A DNA stretch of 64,000 nucleotides from the NCBI GenBank assembly GCA_013399115.1, contig VXAA01005213.1:207905-271904 (forward strand), in the 5' to 3' direction. A program made the position numbers and the translations under genes. This stretch comes from Anseranas semipalmata (lineage: Eukaryota; Chordata; Aves; Anseriformes; Anseranatidae). The notes below the pieces were generated by a model. The model ran no database searches and had not been told where the DNA came from. It worked only from the letters and a program-made list of their open reading frames with translations. Positions 13,430 through 25,824 of the stretch are shown in pieces; the stretch's first letter is position 1; every line of letters starts with the position of its first letter.

Positions 13430-16400
13430 TTCCCTAAGTCAGAGCAGCCCAGTCAGAACTTCTGGTTCCTCAGAGTCCACAAGGAGATGTAGCTGGGTAG
13501 CTCAGTTATACTTGGAAGCACCGTAGGGGCTTAAGGACTAAAAGGGCAGGGCTGCAGCTGGCAGGAATCAGAGCTGGAAAAGAGCTGAAAGCAGCCACTG
13601 CATCCAGAGCTGCCTACCAGGTGGAAAAGATGCTAGATCCCGAGGGTCGGGCCCCGGACACGTGGGGAAAGCTGTGAAGAGGCACATTGTTGGAAGCTCA
13701 AACACTAGCCTGTCACTTATTAAACTGTGAGAAGAAACCTAAATTGCAGCTGAGCGCAGTTACAATGGCTGATTATAATACAGAGCAAAGTATTTCTAGC
13801 AACAAAGGCCCTAAGCATATTAATTCATTCAGCTAGTTGCATTGTGTGTAATTCTTGCTTACACTTGCTGTCATGCAATAGAGTTAAAATTTACAATCTT
13901 ATTGATGTGAGAAGATATTTTTATATATACTACTTTGTTAGCCATTTTGCTTCCTAATAATTAATCAAATCCCCAAAGAAGTATCATGTTGGGGAGTGTG
14001 GATTTATTTGTGTTATTAAACTATTCTAGCAGAGCATTTCTGTGTGGTAACAGCTCTGTTACAATATGGCCCACTTGTTTTATGACAAGTTACAATTTTC
14101 TTGTAATGTTAGCTGCAATTCATCTCAATAATTATGCTAAATTAAGTACTCATGCACATATAGAAATAAACATTAAATACATTAAAATAAAGTGAGAAAC
14201 ATAATTTAATCTCTCTCAAACTAAATAGAGCTGGGATTGCTTAGCAGTTCTTAACTCAACCAGCCTGGCTGAAGAGCCCCAGGGCTTTTGGGTCTCAGGG
14301 GGGGACAGTGGATTTGGAAAGGACTTTGTGGGTGGCTGATTTCTGCCACCTTCCAGCAAACCTTCCTGCTTTAGATGTGCTCAAGCCCTGACCATACCCA
14401 GGTCTGGCTGTGCAGCCCCACAGCCCCCTGGGGGGTGGCTGTCCCAGAGGGCAGCCGTGAGATGGGAGAGCATCAAGGCACTTCTCAGCCAAGGAGATGT
14501 CAAATCCAGAAGCTGGGAGATGTTACAGTCCTGTCTCTGCCCCAGGAGTCTGCCTCAGCTGCCTCTGCTCCTCTGTAGGGGTGAGTCTGGGGAGAACCCC
14601 GTACTGTGGGAGGAGATATTAAGAACACAGTGGCTGTGTGTTTGCCCCACATACGTGTCTTTTGTCCCTGGTACAGAAAGTTGATTGCAGAGGGAAGACA
14701 ACACTCTGCTTACTTTCAGCCAGCAGAGATTTAGGCAGAGTCCTCTTTCCACAATTGGCTAAAAAAATACAAAATACTGTGCCCAGTCAAGGACTGGGAT
14801 TTTGTTCATCATATCCAGGGGCTGAAAAGCAAAGATGTTTTGTGCCCACTCTCCTGATCTGCACAGCCCATAGGAGCGAATGGGGCTTGCAGTGCCAGCC
14901 AGGTGACGGACCTTGTGTCGAGCTTGCAATTAGGAATTACGGCCACTGGGATGGCACCCAGGGCTACTAAGGCTGGAACCACCATGCTAGACTCTCTGCA
15001 AAGGCCTAGCATGAAGGAGGTCTCACGGAGCTTACCATACTGGTGAACACCCAGAAGCAGAGGGTGCTGGGCAGAGCCAGGAGCACTCACAAGGCATCAG
15101 CTGTGTGCCCAAGTCCTATGGAGAACTGGGCACAATGCACCTGTCACCCCTCTGTGCCTTCTCTCAACACAGCAATAGGCAGAGAAAGATCTCTGACTGG
15201 GGAAAAGGGTGGTGAGGAACCTGGGAAGGAGGCAGGAGGGAGAATGTGTTGTCCTATTGCTTTGAAAAGCTGCTTAGTCATCAAAATAGGAACTATTAAA
15301 AAAAAAAGCGTAAAGGTAGTTATTGAATCCATTGTTAAATCCTTTGTAAATGGGGTGTACGCTGCCATCTGTTTTTCTTGTCTTATGTTTTTCTCTCTTT
15401 TCATCACTGTTGAAAAGACTTGTATTAAAAAACACTTCCAGAGAGGATTGTGTTCAGGATGGCACCTCTTTAAATGACCATCATGAAGCTGAGGGGCAGC
15501 ACCTCAAACCGTGCCCAGTGTTCAGAACGGCTCCATCTTCACCCCTAGAGAAGCAAGGTTGTAATGAAAATGCACAGGAGACCCTCACCTGTGTCAGGTC
15601 TGCTGTGAGCCATTCTAATAAACAGCACGTTTTTCTTCTCTCTCTTTTGAAAAGAGAAGAGGTTTCCCTAGAAACCATTTTTCTGGTAAATAAAGTCACT
15701 GTTCATAGGTAGATTTGCCTAATACTGCTGAAAATGCTTTAATGGTCTCAAAAAATAATGACAGGTTATGTGCCTCTGACTGTCACTATGGAAAGGAAGC
15801 AGTGACATAAAGGAAATAAGACAAACACCACTGGAAAAGCAAAATACATGGAGATAAAGATTTTCCCAAGAGCTCTTGCTTCATGAGGCTTCCATCGTCA
15901 GAATTACTCTGCTAGCCAGCACTACTCCTGTCCCCAGCATTAGCTGCTATCACAAAACCATGTGCAGTGACTACATGGTCACTAGTCACAGCCAAGCTGC
16001 ATAGTCTTATAGCTCTGACTGCAACTACACTACAGTCCCAGGGTTTTTGTCTATTTGTTTGGTTTGGTTTTGCTTCTTTAAAATGCAAGAGTCATTGCTG
16101 TTGCTAAAAAGAGACCTAACTTTTTTTTGTTTTTTTAAGCAATTATATCATTTTGATGGATTTTTATCCTCTAGGAACAGAAGCACCATCAAAGATAAAG
16201 ATTTGGGTAAGTTAATGGCCATAAAAGGACATGCTGTTTGAGATTGCTCCAACATTTGAGTCTGAATCTGGGCTGCTTTATTCATCACTATTTTCCCCTC
16301 AGACAGTACCTGCATACAGGGATACTTTTGCAGGGACAGCATTGCAATGGTCCTGCAGCATCCTGGCAGCCTGATATCCTCTGATGAAAACTCCCAAACA

Positions 16401-17900
16401 GCTGCAATCAGTATCAAAAAAAACACAGCTCAAATCAGGAGGATCTTCTGAATGGACAAACTTGTACTTGGAGCCAGGCTTGGCCATAAGGCACCAAGAG
16501 GCCTTGCGCACACACCTTTGCCCATCTCTGCTCAGTTACCATGAGCATTAGTTTAATTAGGTTGAGATTCAGATTGATCCAATGGCATACCCAGAGCAAA
16601 ATCCTCCTAAAGTCCATTTCCCTCATTGCCACTCAGAAGTTTTAGATGTATGAGAAGTGTGACTGATACTGTTTGAGGCAATGTCTTAATGTACTGCATT
16701 GATTTATTCCACCCACCCTTCTCACCTGTTTTGGCTGTTTAGCCAGGTAAAGGCATAATATTAATTAAGGCTGAATTAGGGCCAGAGTGGATTCCTGCAG
16801 GCTATTATACAGTGTGAAATACAAAGCAGCAAGTAAACAAGCATACTCCACACCATGTCTGTCATTACCATGCTCAGCTGTATAGCATAGGTGAATTGGC
16901 TTTGCCTTCCCCGTATGTTTTCTGCAGCATCTCTACTTTCTCTTCTGTGCTGTAGGTCAGGATCTGGAAGCTCTTCCTGAGATGGGTGATTTAACTCAGG
17001 TGACTCCATGAACGTAGCTCCAGCTGAAAGTTCTTTCTCCCTGATGACCGTACTGGGTGGGAGCTAGGCAATGGGCTGGTGCCACCTGGGAACCACCAGC
17101 TGGCTGGGAGGACAACCCAGCCTGGCCAACCTAGAGAACATGTGGCAGGAGAACTTTTGGCACTTGTAGGTCAGTAAACCACATATCACTCCTCAAAGTG
17201 TCCCTTTGAAGCACAGGTTCACCTACAAATACTACTGTTGCAGCTGGTTTTGCCCCTGACAAATGGCAACTATTTTGCTCTTGCAGTTTGTTCACCCATC
17301 AAGAGATGCTGTAAGACCAGTACACTCTCCCTGGCTGAGAACATTTTTCCATTTCACATTTCTGTGGGAAGCATTGTAATTGTTGGCTTGATCTTGACTG
17401 TTTTCAGTGAGATATATGCCACACACATTTCAGCTTTAAAAGTTTCTTGTATCAAATTTCATATACTGCATAGGTAAAAATAACTTTTCATGGATATGTT
17501 GCTCCACAAATAACGACATAGCTAATTACAAACATCTCATTGTCTTAGAGCAAGTTTCCAGGTGTTTTCAGGCTTTGAATTTTATTTTCAGGATTAACCC
17601 TATTCACCACTGTTGCTTCCCATCCCAGAATTGCTAACCAAGTTCTCAGGTCACTCCTTTTTATTTCTGAGTTTGATTATTTTGTTTTCCAAACTGAATT
17701 TGACTGAAAACTGAAGCCACTTTCTTCTTGTAGATGTCCAGGAAAAAGGAGTTCTGAAATATTTTGAATCCGTTGTGTTTAGATTTGTAGTCAGCTAAAT
17801 TATTTGCTTTCAGAACTAATTAAATCTATTGAGAGAGGTTGAATTAAAGAAACTATTATCCTTCACAATTTTCCATTACTGTCAACATTTTCCTCAAGTA
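13430..17900. other. Intergenic; A/T-rich candidate regulatory block at 13.7-14.2 kb
   Basis: No gene seen. The part at 13.70-14.19 kb is rich in TAATTA, ATTAAT and TTATTAA words, unlike the GC-richer flanks, and is discussed as a finding. The remainder holds nothing recognisable. Confidence 0.65.
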
Positions 17901-18252
17901 CTCTGTGCTTTCCAAATGCGGCTTGGATAAGAATATCAGTATCCAGAAATCCATATTTCCTTGAGAATTTTAGTATGTGTTTCAAATGCAAATCAAAGTA
18001 AACAAAACCATTAGGTCATGAGCCTTTGCTGATGAGGCAGTTGTGAATTATTCTGATCTTTGGAGGCCATGTGCAATCTCTCTCCAAACAATAAATGGCA
18101 TATTGAGCTGCACACCAGTGGCTAAACCACCATGTACTGTTATGCTTCACCAATCCTGAATACAGTAATTTGATTATTTCCAATGTATTTGGAACTGGTG
18201 ATTGCTCAGAGCACACGAGATACTGAAGTTTACTATTTTTGTTGCAATTTTC

Positions 18253-18456
18253 TCATTTCTTCAAGCTTTGCTTGATTATTTTCATTCCCAGTGCTTGTTG
18301 ATGCACATGGTAACGAAATGCCAAAAATGGGTGTCCAAATGCTTTTTCAAATATTGTAATTAACCTTACATTCACATCAAATGCACTTGGTGTGCCATCT
18401 GTTACAACACATATAGTGTTTGATGTATCAGTATCAATTTCAGATGACCACTTGCA
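18253..18456 (-). pseudogene. hAT-superfamily transposase relic (TDG...HQQAL segment)
   Basis: Read on the minus strand, an open stretch between two stops contains CVVTDGTPSAF (about 18379-18417) and, 27 codons on, HVHQQALGMKII (about 18275-18310), then a TGA at 18255-18253. The order V-x-T-D-G-x-P-x-A, about 25-30 residues, H-x-H/I-H-x-Q-A-L-x-x-K matches the catalytic-core region of vertebrate hAT transposases and domesticated relatives (the ZBED, GTF2IRD2 and FAM200 type). Flanking sequence (about 17.95-18.25 and 18.46-18.80 kb) is full of stops or unrecognisable. No terminal inverted repeats or 8-bp duplications were found, and no ATG opens this frame. It is best read as an old, dead DNA-transposon fragment; a domesticated exon is a less likely alternative. 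Confidence 0.6.
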
Positions 18457-18856
18457 CTATTGCCTCACAGGCATCTTCACCCTTTGTTGTTGTTGAAGTT
18501 GTAGCAACTTTACTAATTAATTCTTCCTTTAGTTCAGTGCATTTGTTTAGATATAGTTTTGGTCTAGTCAAATGGAAGACAACTCACTTTTAAATTATTT
18601 TATAGGTAGTTTTTAACTCATCAGTCATGTCTAGCTCTATGTATTCCTCCTGCATTACATATATTTGACACATTATCTAATGTAAAGACTTTGCAAAAAA
18701 TACATTGTTTCTTTTATCTAATTTCCATTAGATACCATTTTCCACAGAAAGCCATGCAGTGTGGCAGTTGATAACAATCAACTGAAACAATATTGTTGCT
18801 ATTACAGACCTCCACCACTGAGGTAGTGTAGTGGTAGATATATAATATAACTAAAA

Positions 18857-18910
18857 GATAGACAGATAGATATTTATATGTGATAGATATTTATATGTAA
18901 TAGATATGTG
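18857..18910 (+). repeat. GATA/TATATG imperfect tandem repeat
   Basis: GATAGATATTTATATGTG is followed directly by a near copy, GATAGATATTTATATGTA, then a degenerate third start. It adjoins the upstream side of the hAT relic. Confidence 0.9.
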
Positions 18911-20630
18911 ACTATATAACTAAATAGCAAGCTAAACTAAATTTATTTCATGTAACAGTTTAGTTCATTTGCTCTTCTCTCTGACATCTGACATGAAGAT
19001 TTAAAAAGAGAGAGAAAGCAGATAAGCCAGCATTTACACTGAAGTTCTCACTAACAACTTTCACATTATCCACCTAACTTCATACATTCCTAGCAGCACC
19101 TACGTTAACGTTTTTTATCTCTAGACCTCAGAACTGCTCGCAAAAGAGATGTGTCACCGTTACTTCCACAAGCAGTGTCACACAAAATGGAATAAAATGG
19201 CCCCTAGAAGGCTGGTGGCAGAGCTACGAGCAGGTGTAGGTCTCCTGAGCCCCAGCCACGCTCACTGGGACACCTTGCCCTGCACAGTCTGCAGCTCATC
19301 ATGTAGGATCTGTAGTAATGAATAGAAGATCTGTCATTACAGTCTTCTCTGAAAGGCCCTACTTTAAATCCAGAATAGCTTCAATGATGTAAAAGCCAGC
19401 TTGAATTTACACTCCCGCAAAGAGCAGATAGAATTTAATTCCTGCTGACTCTCATAGGGACCAAGAAGGGACTGAAGGCACTCTGGTATCAAAATCAATA
19501 TTGAGGATACACAAGACAGCTACATTAGAGCAGAATAAAGACTTTTTACCTGATTTCTGGTGACTTTAAAACCATATTTAGAAGGGAGGAGGGAGGGAGA
19601 TTTTTCTTTAGGCAAATTCTTAAAGGTGAGAATTTAGATAGCTACAGAAGAAGGTCTTGTTAAATCCCCACAGTTCTAATGAGCAAGAGTTAAGGAGTAT
19701 AATGACTGCTTAGCTAACCTCTCCTTGCAAGGCTCACTTTCCTACCAGGCTGACTCACAACAGCAAGCCACCAGGAAGGGTGCTGCCTTGGGGACAATTA
19801 CAATGGAGCCATGTGATTCCTACAACCAATTTACTCTGTGGGAAAATCCCTATCTTGTAACTACTATTCTTTCCTGGAGTCTTGTTTTACTTTTCTTTGC
19901 CACAGCAGGGGCAACTTTTCCCTCTCAATTACTTCACTGAAAGTCTGCCTGTGAAAATGAGGAGAATGTGGCTGTAGAAGTGGAAATGGATGCTATCGCT
20001 CTGTAGCACAGAAAGGTTCCCGTGCTGACTGAACTTTCTTTTCTTCTACTACACCAATTTAGTTTTCAGAATGATGTATGTGAAGGCTGACTCCTGGAGA
20101 TGTTTAAAAAAGAAGGTAAACTAATTCAGCAGAGCAAATACAGGACCAGGACTGTGTAAATAGATTGTTTCTGCTTGGTTCAAACATTTATTTTCCTTTT
20201 ATTGAAACAAACAAACAAAAAATTCACCTGACTCCAAGCATTCCCTTCAGCTCATAATGAAACATCTTGGGCACTTCTGAAAGAAAAGAAGTGTTGGATT
20301 CACATAAGAGGAGGAAAAAATATCTCCTGTTTTCTCAGGAGGTCAGTCATTGGTGCACTAACCCCAGAGTAAAGGAAACTAGTTTAAAACCCTTCTCCTC
20401 TCTCTGGGATTGTCCCCAATTCTCTCATCGTCATGCCTTAGCCACTATTTTGTAAGGTAGTGTGCAAACATTATTCAAATTTTGTACCACTTCATATAAA
20501 TACAAACATTTGTATGAATAGAGCAATAACAAGTGATGATTTAGCTTCAAGCTCCATTACTTCTGGCCTAAAACTGCATAGTTTGGAGGAACAAGGTTGT
20601 TTGTTTAACTTTTTTGTTAGGGTGGATTTT

Positions 20631-20661
20631 TTTGTTGTTTGTTTGTTTGTTTGTTTGTTTT
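20631..20661 (+). repeat. (TTTG)n simple repeat
   Basis: Seven or so TTTG units with one interruption (TTTGTTG). Confidence 0.97.
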
Positions 20662-23114
20662 GAGGGAGTGTTTGTTTCACAATCAGGAGCTTCAAGGCAT
20701 GTGCTAGTGTGACCTACTACACAGGGTTGAAAGATACAATCAGTCGTTCTTGCCACCTACCTGCTGGAGTGCAAGCACTGAACCATGTTTGTCCCATCAC
20801 CCAGGAAAGGCCCTTGCCCACTGGGGGAGAGCACCATGCTCCTCTGTTTTTTAGTGACTGCTTTATACACAGCAGAATGGCTCTGAAAGGAGAGTGGGGC
20901 AGTCCCAGCTCAGACATCTCTGTAGCTGTAAACCACTGGTTAAGCCAGTCCTGGGAAACGGGTGAGCAGCTTCAACCTTCACACTGAAGTAGGTGAAGTG
21001 GAAATGTCAGTAAGGGATGTCTTATTAGAAGTGGAGAACTCTAGTCTGGTATCTAACCGAGTATTCCAGTGTCCCAGATAAATCTGGCACTTCTTTTTAC
21101 TCTGGAACATAAATGTAGAAAACCATACCTTGTTAGCCAATCTTTATTTATCTCCTAACATTTTTTTTTATTGTTCATTCACAATTCTGAGCTACTAAAA
21201 ACAAACACTATTAATAAGCACTACAGGTGCATGGACTACCTTGTACCTGCAGATGGTACTGTATGAACATCTTGCCTCTAGAGCAGGATGGCTCTTGCAT
21301 CCAGATGTCTTGGCCGTAAATAGTTTGGGCTGTGCAGGTTCTCCAGAAGACCTCTTACTGACCAGACTGCACCAGACTTTCCTACATTATGGAGTGAATA
21401 GCTTCAGCACTGCTGGCATTTTACCCTGTGTCTGGTGGACTCAGACTTCCCTGAGCTGCCCAGTAAGATATATCCATGTAGCTATAGAATTAGACTGGAT
21501 ATAGAAATACATGTGTGTAATGACTTCTTATTGTATAGCACTTTCAATGCTTGAGAGGTTTATTCAAATACCTAATTTTTATTTTTCAAAAGATTTCAAT
21601 TACAATGGTACCGAATACGGAATAGATGCAAAATACACTAATGCTTTTAGCTGAAGACAAAAGTGGCTTATAAAAAACAAAATGTGGCAGGAAGCACTGA
21701 CAACCATGCAATTTGAGCATTGTACAGGAGTGCCAGCAGCAGCAGTATAATTGTTTTTCTAGTTTTTGTTTGGTCCCCATGCTGGCTCGCAGTGTTAATC
21801 TCCATATGACTTTTTTTTGAAATCAAGTAAATAAAAGAAAAACAAGGCTCCAAATGTACACACTGGTTTTACTTGTTTCTTTGTCTAAATGCAAGAGGAG
21901 GATGGGTTATGGGGATATGTAATATACTGAAAGTTGATCCAAAGCTATTTTGCTACTACTTGCTGGTAGGGGAAAAGAATGTCACTCACAGTTCCTTGGT
22001 TAGGAAAGCAAAAACAAGTTGACAATAACCATATTAGAAGAAAATGCATTTTTTTTTTTCCCACCAGATAGCCCAAATTTTGCTGAATGCTGCCATCATT
22101 TTCATTGTGATAAACAGAGTATGCCTTTTCATTATTTTATTTACAGCAATTGAAATTAGGAGAAATTGTATTGTCTCACTATTTAGTTTGGTACAGAGGT
22201 AAGTGCATTTATTCCCTTAGGCATCTCTTGCACTCCATTTATTCATCCCCACCTCATCATTTTTTTAAAGCCCTTTTTTTCTGTCCTTCTATTTTGCACA
22301 AACTTTAAAATCTAATTAATTATATTTATCAGTTTAATTTTCATATTCACACAGTTTTTCTCTTCTTCATGATTCCTGAGCAACTGAAGCTGAAAACCAG
22401 CCAATTAGTTCCCGTGTGGCTGTGTCCACATGAATATTCTTCAATTTCAGAGGCTAAGCCCTTTAATCCAGCTCCAGAAATGTATCTCAAATTTTATAAC
22501 TTACATTACAGCCATCTTATCTAACCTGTAAGTCATATTTCTAACACCGACAATTTACTTCCCTTGACACTCTCTCTTAAACGTTATCAACAAATCTTAA
22601 TGACTTTCTTTTAAAAGCGGAAGACTTAGAGGTAATGAAAATAGCAAGCCCTTAGAGAAAAAATAAGACTGCAACTTGTTCTAGAACATCAGTTCATCAG
22701 ATATAAAGCTGTCCTACATGTGGTCGCTTTCTTTTGCTGGCTGCCCCAATACCACACTCATGAGGCTGGGGATAGGGACTGGGGAAAGAGATTAATTGCC
22801 AGGCTGCCTTTGTTTACAGGAAACAAAGCACAAGTTACTATTAGCCTGATTGGCATATGAACAAATCTTGATGAAAAGATGCTCATCATTAAGACTTGAC
22901 TTCTGGCTATTTTTCATATCCGTGTGGATATGATATGGCACATCTGGTATGGCACACCGGCTTCTTGATTTTGAGTCCAGTATTCCTTGAAAGCCAGGGC
23001 CTGAGGACTTGGAGATAGCCAAATAGTTTCTTACGTGTAAGTCAAACAATTTTAATGAAGATATAGATATGGATTTTGAAGGCAAAACCAGAGACTAATA
23101 CAGAAATATTCAGG

Positions 23115-23139
23115 AAAAAAAAAAAAAAAAAGAAAAAAA
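23115..23139 (+). repeat. A-rich run
   Basis: Seventeen A, one G, then seven A. No SINE or LINE body is recognisable upstream. Confidence 0.97.
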
Positions 23140-25008
23140 GTCCTCATTTGAGTAGTGCACAGTTCAAACTGGACTAAGAACAAGCCAGAATTACTTTGAT
23201 ATCTACTAAGTATTTTGTACCATTAGACTTGAACGCTGACTTATTTTGAATTAAATTCAGATTCACTTCTGAATAAAGTTTGAAACAAACCATCAAAATA
23301 CTTTTCCCAAAAACTTTTAAACCATAAACTTTTCTTTCTCTCATTTGAATCCATTTTGTTATTTTGTGGGGAGTTTACAGATAGCTTTGGTTGTTTCCTA
23401 CCTGGATTTGGTGGAGGAAATCGGAAAGGTCTCTCATGAAGATTTTGAAGATGCTCTGTAGATCCTACAGGGTTTCTTTTGCTTAGTCCACTGCTTGTTT
23501 AAATAACTTGTTTTTTAAAAGGAATTCTACCACTGGAGATATTCTCAATGCAATGGGTAAATAAATCAACTGTAAAAACATTTCTTAAATATGAGTCATT
23601 ATACACAGACAGCTGCCAGTGTGAGAGTTTGTTGCCGTCAATTAGGATGCAGGGAGTGCACCTCACCATCTGAATACATGAAGCTCGCAAACTCAGCACG
23701 AGCCAACTTCGATTAAATATTTTACAACTTTTACAATGATCACATTTGGGTTAAACAACCGTTTGGTTAGCCAGATTTTAATAGAATTCACCTTGCCATA
23801 CTTACAAATGCTCATCACAAGGACAGACTTTCAACATTGTCATATTTTTTTCTTTAAATTTGGATAGCTGAACAGCTTTAGGAGCTGTTCCTGAATGCAG
23901 CGCTGCATTTCTTTTCATGTCTGAGCACCAGTCTGGTGAGATGTTGCTCCATCCCCAGGTGGAGACACAACCAGTTGCAAGCATATCCACGTTATGTGGA
24001 ACTTCTTGAAGCAAGAAGCTGAAGTTTGCTAGGAAAGCCATGATTACACACTTCCCTCATGCCCTCCAATGAAAATGAACATAAAAAAATGATTCTTAAC
24101 CCCTCCATCCTGTGAATGCCCCCTACGCATGCACCTACATTCCTGAAATCCCAGGAGGAAAGATGGTCTGGTAGCTACAGCAATGACCTGGGGAGCAGAG
24201 CGAGCTTTCCTTTCTGTGCCAAGTTCTGTCATAAGCCCCAGTCTGACCCTGGGCCAGACAGTCTCTGTGGGTCACATCCCACTGCTTTATGCAAAAGTGG
24301 AGGGAAAAGAGGCGTGGACTAGGCGCTGTTGTTGCCTTTCACTTGAGATCAGTTGCCTAAAGGTTGCAGCACCTTTGCACTGAAGAACAGGTCGGCAGGT
24401 TGCCAGAAAACAGAGCAATGTGGAGTACCTAGACCGAGTGAATGTGAAGCTAACAGAGCAATACTGTAAGTCGTCAAACAAGGGAAGTGTGAAACCGACT
24501 GAAAAATTTTGACTCACATATAATGACATTATCAATTTTAGGTGAAACTAACCTCAGATATAAAGGTTTGCATGCTGGGGTGAACAGATATCTTGTAGGA
24601 AAACAGTTCAGCGTGATCTCTGCCAGGTAGGTGATTTGGCAAATCCTGGAGATCTGACACATCCTGCGCTGTGTGCAAACGGTTGGTGGCCTAAGAGCAT
24701 TTCTGCCCCAGCACCATAAAGACCCCTTCATTGCTGATAAACCAGAGAATATGAAGCTTAATGAAGTAGATGCTGCAAGCTGACAGGAGTGTTGGAAAGG
24801 GACAGAGAGAAACCAGAACGATCATAGGCAGAATTGGCAGAAGAGGTGGCTGGCTATTAGGCAGAGGGAAATAGAGTGTAGCTGAGCATTCGCTGTGGCC
24901 AGCTGGTGAGAACAGAAAGGGAGCACAAGGAAGTAGTAAAAATCAAAAGCTCAGGCAGGACAGAGTTTGTTGTAGAAACCCAAGTTACTCTTGAGGCAAT
25001 GAACATTT

Positions 25009-25160
25009 AAGGAAAAGAAAGGGAAGGGAAGGGAAGGGAAGGGAAGGGAAGGGAAGGGAAGGGAAGGGAAGAGAAGGAAAGGAAAGGAAAGGAAAGGAAA
25101 GGAAAGGAAAGGAAAGGAAAGGAAAGGAAAGGAAAGGAAAGGAAAGGAAAGGAAAGGAAG
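25009..25160 (+). repeat. Homopurine microsatellite (GGGAA)10 followed by (GGAAA)16
   Basis: A run of 152 bases containing only A and G: ten perfect GGGAA units (25021-25070), one GAGAA unit, then sixteen perfect GGAAA units (25076-25155). The opposite strand is all pyrimidine. The long FPFLSF-type frames on the minus strand are a by-product of the repeat. Confidence 0.99.
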
Positions 25161-25793
25161 CCTGCCAACACTGTACATTATAGCTATGATGGTGAGACAA
25201 AGAAACTCCCTTGGCCTCCAAATTCTGTAAGCAAGCACAGAGAATTGAAAGTTTCTCTAGGAACAAAGGGCAGACATGAAACACAAGAGGAAAACCAAAA
25301 TGCATTTACAGAAGGACTCTGGGCCTAAATTCTCACTGTTTTGCATTTTATCATCAGTTACATAAAGTGAATTTAAAGTTCTGCTGAACAAATAGCAATG
25401 TGCATCAGCATAAACTGCCATGCATTTAAGAAATCATTGCATTTTCCTTTTCAGTGCAAAGTTCCAGTCCTTCCCTCTGACATATTTTTCTTCTCAGAAA
25501 GTTCAGTAGCCTGATAGAAAAAATCACTAAAAATGATGTAATTAAAAACTTGAGATTTTTGTGCAATGTGAAGCCTTGCCTGGTGAAGGATGAGAACACT
25601 GCAGATCCATGAATTCTTTCGAGGTTTTGGCAAAGAAAACTTGTTCTGCTTTGGGAATGATGTTCTCTTGGCCCACGGGATTTCATTACTTAACTTTATA
25701 AAACCATGCCTCTTGTTGATTCATGTTATTTGACTGAAGGAATCTATATGCTCTAATCTTGCTTTTTACCAATCTGAAGAGATGGGGTGGCAT

Positions 25794-25824
25794 TGTGTGC
25801 GTGTTTGTGTGTGTGTGTGTGTGC
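25794..25824 (+). repeat. (GT)n microsatellite
   Basis: Alternating GT with one C and one TT interruption, flanked by ATGCATGC-like sequence. Potential Z-DNA former. Confidence 0.95.

Larger units (their letters stand above)
18911..25008. other. Intergenic, no gene seen
   Basis: Mostly A/T-rich unique sequence with short A and T runs. Two small perfect inverted repeats occur at 22.8-22.93 kb (see findings). No coding or RNA gene is supportable. Confidence 0.7.

Noticed and set aside
15043..15477. 144-codon plus-strand frame
   Set aside because: Overlaps frames on the other strand, contains a KKKS run from an A tract, and shows no domain or splice support.
18016..18216. 66-codon minus-strand frame (SGLVKHNSTWWFSHWCAAQY)
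   Set aside because: It may be part of the same decayed hAT element as the 18.25-18.46 kb relic, but it carries no hAT motif I can name, so I did not extend the transposase call over it.
25021..25155. Regular repeat array that could suggest a CRISPR
   Set aside because: Units are five bases with no spacers, in a eukaryotic genome; it is a microsatellite.
24951..25305. Minus-strand frames with long FPFLSFPFLSF repeats (95 and 106 codons)
   Set aside because: They are read straight through the (GGGAA)n/(GGAAA)n microsatellite; the periodic protein is a by-product of a pentamer repeat lacking stop codons.
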